A stretch of 64,000 nt of DNA from Paramylibacter kogurei (GTDB lineage: Bacteria > Pseudomonadota > Alphaproteobacteria > Rhodobacterales > Rhodobacteraceae), in NCBI RefSeq assembly GCF_002742285.1, contig NZ_MDGM01000012.1:310001-374000 (forward strand). Direction: 5' to 3'. Both the position numbers and the translations under genes were made by a program. A model generated the notes under the pieces. That model searched no databases and was not told the origin of the DNA. It saw nothing but the letters and a program-made list of their open reading frames with translations. Position 1 is the stretch's first letter; every line of letters starts with the position of its first letter. Positions 8,189-16,079 of the stretch are shown in pieces.

Positions 8189-8630
8189 CTGTATCAGGCT
8201 CTGTGGTCGGGTCGGTCGTTTGATCAAGCGTATTGTCAGGATCAAAATGGCGTTTCATGCGCGAAAGTGTTTTGCGCAATTTGGGTTGATCCGATGCAAT
8301 GTTTTGAACAGGTGCTGGTGTGTCGAAATAATCAATCGCCTTGAACACACCCTGCGCATTGGCAGGGGCAACGATGTTTGATTTGATCAGATGTTGCATC
8401 AATTCTGTCGCCACATCGGGTGGGAAGGAATAGTTGTGGGTGAATGTATCCAGCGTCAGATTATCGTGAATACGCGCGGCAAACCCGGCCATACCATAGG
8501 GATCAAGCCCTGTTTTGGCGGCATATGCAGCCGCAGGTGATACGCCCATCGCACCGATGGCAAGCCGCGCTGGGGCGGCGAGTACGCCACCTGTGGCAAG
8601 GATGGATTTTGTAAATTGACGTCTGTTCAT
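8181..8630 (-). CDS. MNRRQF-leader paralogue E (unknown, first of five)
   Basis: A 149-residue protein starting MNRRQFTKSILATGGVLAAP, the best twin-arginine leader of the set (RRQFTK, hydrophobic run, Ala-rich end near residue 37). The core reads FAARIHDNLTLDTF, FPPDVATELMQHLIKSNIV and QGVFKAI, then a basic segment (LRKTLSRMKRHF) and a Thr/Asp/Pro-rich tail. Its stop overlaps the start of paralogue D by eight bases. It is the promoter-proximal gene: AAGG precedes the ATG and a 17-bp palindrome sits about 30 bases upstream. I know no family for it. Confidence 0.8.
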   Translation of the reverse strand: MNRRQFTKSILATGGVLAAPARLAIGAMGVSPAAAYAAKTGLDPYGMAGFAARIHDNLTLDTFTHNYSFPPDVATELMQHLIKSNIVAPANAQGVFKAIDYFDTPAPVQNIASDQPKLRKTLSRMKRHFDPDNTLDQTTDPTTEPDTDE

Positions 8631-8659
8631 GCCTTATAATATAGGGTGCGATTGACAAA

Positions 8660-8676
8660 TTGCGAGTCATTCGCAA
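8660..8676 (-). promoter_or_regulatory. Fur-family-type palindrome upstream of the MNRRQF genes
   Basis: TTGCGAGTCATTCGCAA is an 8-1-8 inverted repeat with one mismatched pair, about 30 bases upstream of the first MNRRQF start. On the minus strand it reads TTGCGAATGACTCGCAA, which resembles Fur/Mur-type operators of proteobacteria. An AT-rich TATATTAT lies between it and the start codon and could be a -10, which would put the -35 inside the palindrome. Which regulator binds, if any, is inference. Confidence 0.45.
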
Positions 8677-8708
8677 CTAAAATCACAGACGGGGCGTTGC
8701 CCCGACGA

Positions 8709-8728
8709 CAAAAGCCCCTGTCGGGGCG
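8709..8728 (-). terminator. probable tldD terminator
   Basis: On the minus strand GCCCC-GACA-GGGGC is followed by TTTTG, about 45 bases past the tldD stop. A second GC hairpin (GGGGCGTTGCCCC, 8691-8703) follows. Together they separate tldD from the MNRRQF genes. Confidence 0.55.
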
Positions 8729-8772
8729 AATGCCTGCGGCGCGGATATTTTTACAAAATGGAGGTAAAGGTC

Positions 8773-10200
8773 TTAGGTTTGCGAACCACCCACGGTGAGG
8801 CCGCCGATCAACAATGTTGGTTGACCCACGCCAACGGGCACCCATTGGCCCGCCTTGCCACAATTGCCCATGCCCGGATCAAGCGCCATATCGTTGCCAA
8901 TTGCGCGGATATGTTTCAGGGCAGTTGCACCATCACCGATTAATGTGGCGCCCTTGACCGGTGCGCCGATCTTGCCATTTTTGACGCGATAAGCCTCGGT
9001 GCAGGAAAAGACGAATTTGCCATTGGTGATATCAACCTGACCACCGCCAAATCCAACGGCATAGATGCCATCCTTGATATCGGCGACGATATCGGCGGGG
9101 TTGGCATTGCCACCTTCCATGTATGTATTGGTCATGCGCGGCATTGGGGCGTGTTCATAGCTTTCGCGCCGTCCATTGCCTGTTGGGGCAACACCCATCA
9201 GGCGGGCATTTTGGCGATCTTGCATATACCCCACCAGAATGCCGTCTTCGATCAGGGTGTTTTTTTGTGATTGTGTACCTTCGTCATCAAAGCTGATGGA
9301 GCCACGACGATCGGGGATGGTGCCATCATCAAGGACGGTGACACCTTTGGCGGCGACTTGTTTGCCCATCAACCCTGCAAAGGCAGAGGTTTTTTTGCGG
9401 TTAAAATCGCCCTCTAACCCGTGACCAACCGCTTCGTGAAGCAAGATACCTGGCCAGCCATTGCCAAGGGCGACGTCAAAGACACCTGCGGGGGCGGGTT
9501 CGGCATCAAGATTGACCAGCGCGATGCGCAATGCCTCTTTCGCGGTTTTTTGCCAGTGATCAGATTGCAAAAGTGGGGAAAGCAAGTAGCGGCCACCGCC
9601 GCCTGCGGATCCGCTTTCGCGCCGCCCGTTTTGTTCAACGATGACGCTGACATTAAGGCGGGTCATGGGGCGCACATCGCGCAAAATTGTACCCTCTGGT
9701 CGCATGATTTCAACCTCTTGCAAGCTGGCAGCGATTGTCGCGCTAACCTGCACCACGCGTTTATCAAGGGTTCGGGTGAAATCATCGATCTCTTTCAGGG
9801 TTTCGATTTTGACAGAAAATTCTGCATCGGCCATTGGATCGGCATCGGTGTAAAGCCGTTGATTGGTTGCCTGTGGTGCAGCGGCGAGCGTAGCACCCCC
9901 CGCGCCAACCGCGAGGCGCGCCGTTTCTGCGGCACGTTTCAGTGCGGATTCTGTCATTGTCGTGGAATGTGCATATCCAGCGGTTTCACCGCGCACAGCG
10001 CGAAGGCCAAAACCCTCTGATGCGTTGTAGCTTGCGTTTTTGAGGCGGCCATCATCGAATACCAATGCCTCTGATTTGCGCCTTTCCAAAAATAGTTCGC
10101 CATCATCGGCACCTGCCACCGCATCTTGAAGCGTTTTAAGGGCAGCTTTTTCATCAATATTGGTTTCAAACGGGCGAAAGGGCGCTGTTTGCTTGTTCAT
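8773..10200 (-). CDS. tldD: metalloprotease TldD
   Basis: A 475-residue TldD, the catalytic half of the TldD/TldE zinc protease that trims unfolded peptides and takes part in maturation of some modified peptides. The HExxxH zinc motif is HEAVGHGLEGD (His255, Glu256, His260), and a conserved Cys lies in GNCGKAGQW near the C-terminus. The length is standard. The start at 10200 (MNKQTAPFRP) has AAAGGAC upstream; a start ten codons earlier is possible but has none. No tldE/pmbA is in the window. It is divergent from coxB. Earlier literature called this family DNA gyrase modulators. Confidence 0.95.
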   Translation of the reverse strand: MNKQTAPFRPFETNIDEKAALKTLQDAVAGADDGELFLERRKSEALVFDDGRLKNASYNASEGFGLRAVRGETAGYAHSTTMTESALKRAAETARLAVGAGGATLAAAPQATNQRLYTDADPMADAEFSVKIETLKEIDDFTRTLDKRVVQVSATIAASLQEVEIMRPEGTILRDVRPMTRLNVSVIVEQNGRRESGSAGGGGRYLLSPLLQSDHWQKTAKEALRIALVNLDAEPAPAGVFDVALGNGWPGILLHEAVGHGLEGDFNRKKTSAFAGLMGKQVAAKGVTVLDDGTIPDRRGSISFDDEGTQSQKNTLIEDGILVGYMQDRQNARLMGVAPTGNGRRESYEHAPMPRMTNTYMEGGNANPADIVADIKDGIYAVGFGGGQVDITNGKFVFSCTEAYRVKNGKIGAPVKGATLIGDGATALKHIRAIGNDMALDPGMGNCGKAGQWVPVGVGQPTLLIGGLTVGGSQT

Positions 10201-10376
10201 TTGGGCTGTCCTTTTGATAAAATTGACCAAAAGCGGCGCAATGCCGCAAAGGGAATACTTGTTCTTTTGCCCTTATTATGGTTTTTCAGGCCAAGGAAAC
10301 AACTGGGGATTCTCTTGTTACATTGTAAGAGCCCCGAAAAATGGCTAAAACAGCCAAGAATGACAGGATCGGACGC

Positions 10377-11300
10377 ATGGCGATTTCAAAGGTTTTGAAT
10401 AGATTTGGCGCAACACTGGCAGGTGTATTGGTGGCAGGGAGTGCACTGGCACAAGATTCTCTGCAAGGTTTGGAATCAATTGGTAAACCTGTTGATGGTG
10501 CGATGGGCTGGCAGCCCGCAGCAACAGAGATTGCGCGCGATATCCACTGGATGGATAATTTCCTGTTGATTATCATTACAGTCATTTCAATTTTCGTCAC
10601 ATTGTTGCTGGCTTGGGTGATTGTACGTTACAACCGTCGTCGCAATCCAACACCTGCGACCTTCACGCATAACACTGCAATCGAAATCGCATGGACGTTT
10701 ATTCCGGTGATTGTTCTGATCTTTATGGTTGGGCCAAGCTTGGGTTTGTTGAAAAAACAACAATTCATTCCAGAAGCGGACATCACCATCAAAGCAATTG
10801 GTAACCAATGGTATTGGACACATGAATATGTGGATCACGGTTTTGGGTTCGATAGCTATATGTTGGGTCATCCTGCGACCATGCCAGAAGGCACAGAAGG
10901 CGATGAATTCAAACTGTCTCCATCCGTGAAAACATTGCTGGCAGACAAAGGTTACAGCGAAGACGAATTCTTGTTGGCAACTGATACAGCCGTTGTTGTA
11001 CCAGTTGGTAAAACCATTGTTGTTCAGGTGACAGGTTCGGATGTGATCCATTCTTGGACAATCCCAGCATTTGGCGTGAAACAAGACGCGGTTCCCGGTC
11101 GTTTGGCAGAGCTTTGGTTCAAAGCCGACAAAGAGGGCGTCTATTTCGGCCAGTGTTCAGAATTGTGCGGCAAGGACCACACATATATGCCAATCACAGT
11201 CAAAGTTGTGAGCGAAGAAGCATATGAAAACTGGTTGGATGGCGCGATCGAAGAATATGCGGGCATCCCGCGTGACGTGAAAGTTGCATCTGCAAACTAA
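10377..11300 (+). CDS. coxB: cytochrome c oxidase subunit II
   Basis: A 307-residue subunit II of an aa3-type oxidase, which takes electrons from cytochrome c through the periplasmic CuA centre. It has a signal peptide (about 1-25, ending GSALAQ), two transmembrane helices (about 57-78 and 97-120) and a cupredoxin domain. The CuA ligands are the His in DVIHSWTIPAFGVK and the two Cys, His and Met of GQCSELCGKDHTYMPI. The ATG at 10377 has AGGA eight bases upstream; a start twelve codons earlier lacks one. Subunit I is not in the window, as is common in this order. Confidence 0.96.
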   Translation: MAISKVLNRFGATLAGVLVAGSALAQDSLQGLESIGKPVDGAMGWQPAATEIARDIHWMDNFLLIIITVISIFVTLLLAWVIVRYNRRRNPTPATFTHNTAIEIAWTFIPVIVLIFMVGPSLGLLKKQQFIPEADITIKAIGNQWYWTHEYVDHGFGFDSYMLGHPATMPEGTEGDEFKLSPSVKTLLADKGYSEDEFLLATDTAVVVPVGKTIVVQVTGSDVIHSWTIPAFGVKQDAVPGRLAELWFKADKEGVYFGQCSELCGKDHTYMPITVKVVSEEAYENWLDGAIEEYAGIPRDVKVASAN

Positions 11301-11308
11301 TCCCTATT

Positions 11309-11333
11309 GCGGACAGGTTTATCGCCTGTCCGC
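11309..11333 (+). promoter_or_regulatory. strong hairpin between coxB and ctaB
   Basis: GCGGACAGG and CCTGTCCGC pair perfectly over nine bases around a seven-base loop, starting nine bases past the coxB stop. No T-run follows, so it is more likely an mRNA-stabilising or processing element, or a partial attenuator, than a full terminator. Confidence 0.5.
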
Positions 11334-11357
11334 GCTGCTATTTAGGCGAGAATAACC

Positions 11358-12293
11358 GTGACAGATCAATCGTATGACGCCGAATTCGGCGACTTTTTTG
11401 CATTGTTGAAACCCCGCGTGATGTCGCTGGTGGTTTTCACGGCTGCGGTTGGTTTGCTGGTGGCACCCGTTTCCATGAATCCCGTTTTGGCATTTTCTGC
11501 TGTATTGTTTATCGCGCTGGGCGCGGGTGCATCTGGTGCATTAAACATGTGGTGGGATGCGGATATCGACCAGATCATGAAACGCACCCAAGGCCGCCCC
11601 ATTCCCGCAGGGCGCGTGACGCCAAGCAATGCATTGATCATGGGGTTATGGTTGTCGGTGCTGGCGGTTGGGATGCTGGGGCTGACATCCAATTGGGTTG
11701 CCGCGGGATTATTGGCATTCACCATTTTTTTCTATGCTGTGGTCTATTCAATGTGGTTGAAACGCTCGACCCCGCAAAACATCGTGATTGGTGGTGCGGC
11801 GGGTGCATTTCCTCCGATGGTGGGATGGGCTGCGGCAACGGGTGGCGTTTCAGTAGAAAGCGTATTGATGTTTTCGTTGATATTTATGTGGACTCCACCC
11901 CATTTTTGGTCGCTGGCATTGTTCATGAACCATGATTATTCTGCGGCGGGTGTTCCAATGATGACTGTCACCCATGGCAAACCATACACACGCAAACAAA
12001 TCCTGATCTATACGGTATTGTTGACGCCGATCACATTGGCCATTGCGTTTACCAGCATTGGTGGCCCGGTGTATTTTGCCGCTGCGGTGATATTAAGCGT
12101 GGGCTTTTTGCGCGGTGCTTGGGGATTATTCAATCGCAGCGAAGATATCGCCACAGGTGATGATTACGCAGCAGAGCGCGGCGTATTTAAATTTTCGCTG
12201 TTATATCTGTTTGCACTGTTTTTCGCACTGTTGATAGAGGCCGCCTTGCGCGGGCTGAACCTTACATGGGGCGCTTGGCCCGTTTGGATATAA
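11358..12293 (+). CDS. ctaB: protoheme IX farnesyltransferase (heme O synthase)
   Basis: A 311-residue UbiA-superfamily membrane enzyme that adds a farnesyl group to heme b, making heme O, the precursor of heme A. It has about eight or nine transmembrane helices. The first Asp-rich prenyl-diphosphate motif is [15 protein letters not shown], followed by the family's RPIPAGRV. A second polar loop appears at [13 protein letters not shown]. Translation starts at GTG (11358) after AGGCGAG. It sits between coxB and the copper chaperone ctaG, so cofactor supply and subunit synthesis are expressed together. Confidence 0.95.
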   Translation: MTDQSYDAEFGDFFALLKPRVMSLVVFTAAVGLLVAPVSMNPVLAFSAVLFIALGAGASGALNMWWDADIDQIMKRTQGRPIPAGRVTPSNALIMGLWLSVLAVGMLGLTSNWVAAGLLAFTIFFYAVVYSMWLKRSTPQNIVIGGAAGAFPPMVGWAAATGGVSVESVLMFSLIFMWTPPHFWSLALFMNHDYSAAGVPMMTVTHGKPYTRKQILIYTVLLTPITLAIAFTSIGGPVYFAAAVILSVGFLRGAWGLFNRSEDIATGDDYAAERGVFKFSLLYLFALFFALLIEAALRGLNLTWGAWPVWI

Positions 12294-12294
12294 A

Positions 12295-12468
12295 ATGACG
12301 ATACGAAAAGATCACGAAGTACATAAACGCCGGGGCAAAACCAATCTGACATTGGGTGTTGTATTGGGCGCTTTTGTCCTGTTGGTTTTTGCCATTACCA
12401 TTTCTAAGATGGTTGGCGAAGCAAAGCGCGTTCAATCTGAAAACGCAACAACAACACAGGCCGAATGA
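12295..12468 (+). CDS. 57-residue single-helix protein in the cytochrome oxidase operon
   Basis: This short frame starts one base after the ctaB stop and its TGA overlaps the ctaG ATG. It encodes a basic N-terminus (MTIRKDHEVHKRRGK), one transmembrane helix (about 18-38) and a polar tail. Small single-helix proteins in this position are a regular feature of alphaproteobacterial ctaB-ctaG operons and are usually listed as hypothetical or CoxF-like; I cannot tell whether this one is an assembly factor or a small oxidase subunit. The tight coupling on both sides argues that it is real. Confidence 0.8.
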   Translation: MTIRKDHEVHKRRGKTNLTLGVVLGAFVLLVFAITISKMVGEAKRVQSENATTTQAE

Positions 12469-13052
12469 TGGCAATGAACCAAAACAATAAAATCGCATTT
12501 CGTTTCTTGGGGGTCGCCGCATTCATGTTGGCAATGTCTTTTGCGGCTGTGCCTTTTTATGATTGGTTTTGTCGGGTTACGGGTTTTGGTGGCGTGACAC
12601 AGGTTGCGGTGCAAAAAAGTGACGAAATCTTGGACGAAACCATGAATATTCGTTTTGATGGTTCGCTAGAGGCAGGCATGCCATGGGAATTCAAACCCAT
12701 TGAACGCAAGATGAAAATCAAAATTGGTGAAACGGGTTTGGCATTTTACGAGGCTTATAACCCAACCGATAAACCCATCGCAGGAACGGCCAGCTACAAT
12801 GTTTATCCATACATTGCAGGCGGGTATTTCACGAAAATTGATTGTTTTTGTTTTGAAATGCAGGTTTTGCAACCTGGAGAGCGGGTGCAAATGCCCGTCA
12901 CATTCTTTGTTGACCCTGAAATCAAAGACGATGCAGAGGCGAAACTGATCAAATCCATCACTTTATCTTACACATTCCATGTGACAGATTTACCCAATAC
13001 ACAAGCAAGTCTTGCCACGGACGATAAAAGCCAAGTAAAAGCGGCTCAATAA
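12465..13052 (+). CDS. ctaG: cytochrome c oxidase assembly protein CtaG (Cox11)
   Basis: A 195-residue Cox11-type copper chaperone that delivers copper to the CuB site of subunit I. It has one N-terminal transmembrane helix (about 10-30) and a periplasmic immunoglobulin-like domain with the copper-binding KIDCFCFEMQ motif and the PVTFFVDPEI strand. GFGGVTQVA after the helix is also diagnostic. The ATG overlaps the previous stop; alternative ATGs at 12468 and 12474 would change only the first residues. Confidence 0.95.
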   Translation: MMAMNQNNKIAFRFLGVAAFMLAMSFAAVPFYDWFCRVTGFGGVTQVAVQKSDEILDETMNIRFDGSLEAGMPWEFKPIERKMKIKIGETGLAFYEAYNPTDKPIAGTASYNVYPYIAGGYFTKIDCFCFEMQVLQPGERVQMPVTFFVDPEIKDDAEAKLIKSITLSYTFHVTDLPNTQASLATDDKSQVKAAQ

Positions 13053-13068
13053 CAAGGGAACTTGATTC

Positions 13069-13911
13069 ATGGCGCATGAAAAAAATCACGACTATCACAT
13101 TCTTCAACCCAGCATTTGGCCGGCATTTGGTGCGTTAAGCGCATTTACAATGTTGTTTGGTGCTGTTTTGGCATCGCACCATTTGGGGCGTGGCAATGAT
13201 CCGGTAACATTTGTTGGCATTCCAATGTCACCTTGGTTGTTCATTCTTGGCCTTGTGATGGTGTTATACACCATGTTCGGCTGGTGGTCAGAGGTTGTCA
13301 AAGAATCCCATGTTGGTGATCACACACCGGTTGTTGTGATTGGTCTGCGTTACGGCGTGATCATGTTCATCATGTCAGAGGTGATGTTCTTCGCCGCTTG
13401 GTTCTGGTCATTCTTTAAACATGCGATGTACCCAATGACAGAAGGTTCCCCCGCCATTGATGGTGTGTGGCCACCCGTTGGGATTGAAACATTTGATCCT
13501 TGGCATTTGCCGCTGATCAACACGTTGATTTTGTTGTGCTCTGGTTGTTTCGCAACATGGGCGCACCACGCATTGGCACATGAAAATGACCGCAAAGGTT
13601 TGGTTTGGGGCTTGGTTGGCGCGATTGTTTTGGGCGCGATCTTTACCGTGTTCCAAGCATACGAATATGGCCATGCTGCGTTTAGCTTCCGTGATAACAT
13701 TTACGGCGCGAACTTTTTCATGGCGACAGGTTTCCACGGTTTCCACGTGATCATCGGTACGATCTTCTTGGCGGTATGTTTGGCGCGTGCGCTAAAAGGC
13801 CACTTTACCCAAGAACGCCACGTTGGTTTCGAAGCTGCTGCATGGTACTGGCACTTTGTTGATGTTGTATGGTTGTTCTTGTTCGCAGCCGTTTACATCT
13901 GGGGTGGCTGA
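13069..13911 (+). CDS. coxC: cytochrome c oxidase subunit III
   Basis: A 280-residue subunit III with seven transmembrane helices, which stabilises the oxidase and supports proton uptake. Family signatures include [21 protein letters not shown], carrying the conserved Glu, and the [14 protein letters not shown] and [14 protein letters not shown] helices at the C-terminus. The start [12 protein letters not shown] is typical of alphaproteobacterial CoxC. It follows ctaG by 16 bases, with CAAGGGAAC upstream of the ATG. Confidence 0.96.
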   Translation: MAHEKNHDYHILQPSIWPAFGALSAFTMLFGAVLASHHLGRGNDPVTFVGIPMSPWLFILGLVMVLYTMFGWWSEVVKESHVGDHTPVVVIGLRYGVIMFIMSEVMFFAAWFWSFFKHAMYPMTEGSPAIDGVWPPVGIETFDPWHLPLINTLILLCSGCFATWAHHALAHENDRKGLVWGLVGAIVLGAIFTVFQAYEYGHAAFSFRDNIYGANFFMATGFHGFHVIIGTIFLAVCLARALKGHFTQERHVGFEAAAWYWHFVDVVWLFLFAAVYIWGG

Positions 13912-13934
13912 ACCATCCATTGATAACTGATTTG

Positions 13935-13962
13935 AAAGCGTGGGGCGATTGCCCTGCGCTTT
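13935..13962 (+). terminator. hairpin after coxC
   Basis: AAAGCG and CGCTTT, with inner GGGC and GCCC pairs, form a stem followed by TTGCTTTTG. It lies between coxC and surf1 and probably acts as a partial terminator that lowers expression of the assembly factor. Confidence 0.4.
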
Positions 13963-13980
13963 TGCTTTTGTGGGGCATGA

Positions 13981-14676
13981 ATGACAAAACGAATGATTTT
14001 ACCGCTGATCTTTGGCGTGGCGGGTATTGCGGTGTTGCTCTGGCTGGGGCTATGGCAGATGCAGCGTCTGGAATGGAAGCTGGGCATCATTGATGCCATC
14101 GAAACACGCATGGCGGCCGATCCTGTGGCGCTGGCTGATTTACCGCAACCCTTGAGCAAGGATGTAAATAATTATCAGCGTGTGAAATTAAACGCGACCC
14201 TGACAGGGCGCGAAATGCATGTGCTGACCTCAATCAAATTCAAGGGTCCTGGGTTTCGTGTGGTGGCAGAGGCGATCTGGAACAACCAACCCATTTTGGT
14301 CGATCTGGGATTTGTGTTAGAGGAATCAAAAGATACACCGCGCACCGGTGAAGAATTGCAAATCATCGGCAATTTGATTTGGCCCAATGAATGGGATCCA
14401 GCATTCACACCCGAACCCGATTTGACCAAAAACATCTGGTTTGCACGCGATTTGCCGCGCATGTCTGAAAATTTCAACACCGCACCGATTATGGTGGTGC
14501 TGCAATCAGCAACGCTGTCCGATGGGGCAGAATTTAGCGATACGTTACCCCAACCCGTGAGCGTGAATATCACCAATGATCATTTGCAATATGCGATCAC
14601 ATGGTTTTCGCTGGCGCTGGTATGGTTTGGGATGACACTCTATCTGCTTTGGCGTATTAAACGCAAAACCGTGTAA
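13981..14676 (+). CDS. SURF1 family cytochrome oxidase assembly protein
   Basis: A 231-residue SURF1/Shy1 protein, which helps insert heme a into subunit I. It has two transmembrane helices at the ends (about 6-22 and 205-223) around a periplasmic domain. The first helix ends in the family signature LGLWQMQRLEWK. The C-terminal helix is ITWFSLALVWFGMTLYLLW. It follows coxC after a hairpin and precedes thrC, the usual Rhodobacterales order. Confidence 0.92.
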   Translation: MTKRMILPLIFGVAGIAVLLWLGLWQMQRLEWKLGIIDAIETRMAADPVALADLPQPLSKDVNNYQRVKLNATLTGREMHVLTSIKFKGPGFRVVAEAIWNNQPILVDLGFVLEESKDTPRTGEELQIIGNLIWPNEWDPAFTPEPDLTKNIWFARDLPRMSENFNTAPIMVVLQSATLSDGAEFSDTLPQPVSVNITNDHLQYAITWFSLALVWFGMTLYLLWRIKRKTV

Positions 14677-14687
14677 GGCTTGATCAC

Positions 14688-16079
14688 ATGAAATATATTT
14701 CGACACGCGGGCAGGCGCCCGAACTCACCTTCGAAGACGCGATGCTGACAGGTTTGGCACGTGATGGGGGGCTGTATGTTCCTGAAACTTGGCCAACGTT
14801 AAGCTTCGATGAAATCGCTGGTTTTGCAGGGCAAAAATACGAGGACGTTGCATTCGCCGTGATGAAACCATTCATTGGCGATACATTTAGCGATGCAGAG
14901 TTTCGCGAAATTTTGGCCAAGTCATACGCATCATTCGAACATGATGCGCGTTGCCCGCTGGTGCAATTGGATGAAAACCATTTCTTGTTGGAATTGTTCC
15001 ACGGCCCAACATTGGCATTCAAAGATGTTGCCATGCAATTGATCGGGCAAATGTTCCAAGTGGCGCTGAAACGTCGTGGTGAAACCGTGACAATCGTGGG
15101 TGCCACATCTGGCGATACTGGTTCCGCCGCGATGGAGGCATTCAAAGGTTTGGATGCCGTGAACCTGTTCATCATGTACCCACATGGGCGTGTATCCGAC
15201 GTGCAACGATTGCAAATGACAACGCCTGCGGAATCAAACGTTCACGCCTTGGCGGTGGATGGTGATTTTGACACGTGTCAGGCCTTGCTCAAGGATATGT
15301 TCAACGATTTCGAATTTCGTGACGGTGTGAAATTGGCAGGCGTGAATTCCATTAACTGGGCGCGTGTTTTGGCGCAGGTGGTGTATTATTTCACCTCTGC
15401 CGTTGCGCTGGGTGCGCCACATCGCAAGGTATCATTCACCGTGCCAACGGGCAATTTTGGTGATATTTTTGCAGGCTACGTTGCCAAACGCATGGGGTTG
15501 CCGATTGATCGTTTGGTGATTGCCACCAATCAAAACGACATCCTGCATCGCACAATGGAAAGCGGGGATCACGCCAAAACCGGTGTGACTCCATCCATCA
15601 GCCCATCAATGGATATTCAGGTCAGCTCAAATTTTGAACGCTTGGTATTCGATCTTTATGATCGCGAAGGATTGGCCGTGGCGCAATTGTTTGATGCGCT
15701 GAAAACGGATGGCAATTTTGCGCTTTCACAAGGTGCGCTTGGTAAATTGCGCGATGAATTTGACAGTGGTCGTTGTTCAGAGAATGAAACAAGTGCGACC
15801 ATCAAATCTATGGCGGCGCGTACCGGTGAAATCCTATGTCCGCACAGCGCCGTTGGCGTAAAGGTTGCAAATGAACACCGCGATGGTGCGACACCGATGA
15901 TCACATTGGCCACCGCACATCCCGCAAAATTCCCCGCAGCGGTAAAAGATGCCTGTGGCATTCACCCCGAACTGCCCCCACGCATGGCTGATCTGTTTGA
16001 TCGCGAAGAACGTTTTACCCGTGTTGATGGCACATTGGATGCCGTGACCAAATTGATTAAGGATCGCATAGGCGCATGA
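14688..16079 (+). CDS. thrC: threonine synthase
   Basis: A 463-residue PLP enzyme that converts O-phosphohomoserine to threonine. The PLP lysine is Lys112 in GPTLAFKDVAMQ, and the phosphate-binding loop is GATSGDTGSAAMEAF. The N-terminus (MKYISTRGQAPELTFEDA) matches the long fungal/proteobacterial type. Its stop overlaps the ATG of the downstream M16 peptidase (ATGA), a common pairing in this order. lysC, the first enzyme of the same amino-acid family, is 11.7 kb away. Confidence 0.96.
   Translation: MKYISTRGQAPELTFEDAMLTGLARDGGLYVPETWPTLSFDEIAGFAGQKYEDVAFAVMKPFIGDTFSDAEFREILAKSYASFEHDARCPLVQLDENHFLLELFHGPTLAFKDVAMQLIGQMFQVALKRRGETVTIVGATSGDTGSAAMEAFKGLDAVNLFIMYPHGRVSDVQRLQMTTPAESNVHALAVDGDFDTCQALLKDMFNDFEFRDGVKLAGVNSINWARVLAQVVYYFTSAVALGAPHRKVSFTVPTGNFGDIFAGYVAKRMGLPIDRLVIATNQNDILHRTMESGDHAKTGVTPSISPSMDIQVSSNFERLVFDLYDREGLAVAQLFDALKTDGNFALSQGALGKLRDEFDSGRCSENETSATIKSMAARTGEILCPHSAVGVKVANEHRDGATPMITLATAHPAKFPAAVKDACGIHPELPPRMADLFDREERFTRVDGTLDAVTKLIKDRIGA

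Noticed and set aside
9421..10020. 199-codon plus-strand frame inside tldD
   Set aside because: Antisense to the zinc-protease gene; no start context or family features.
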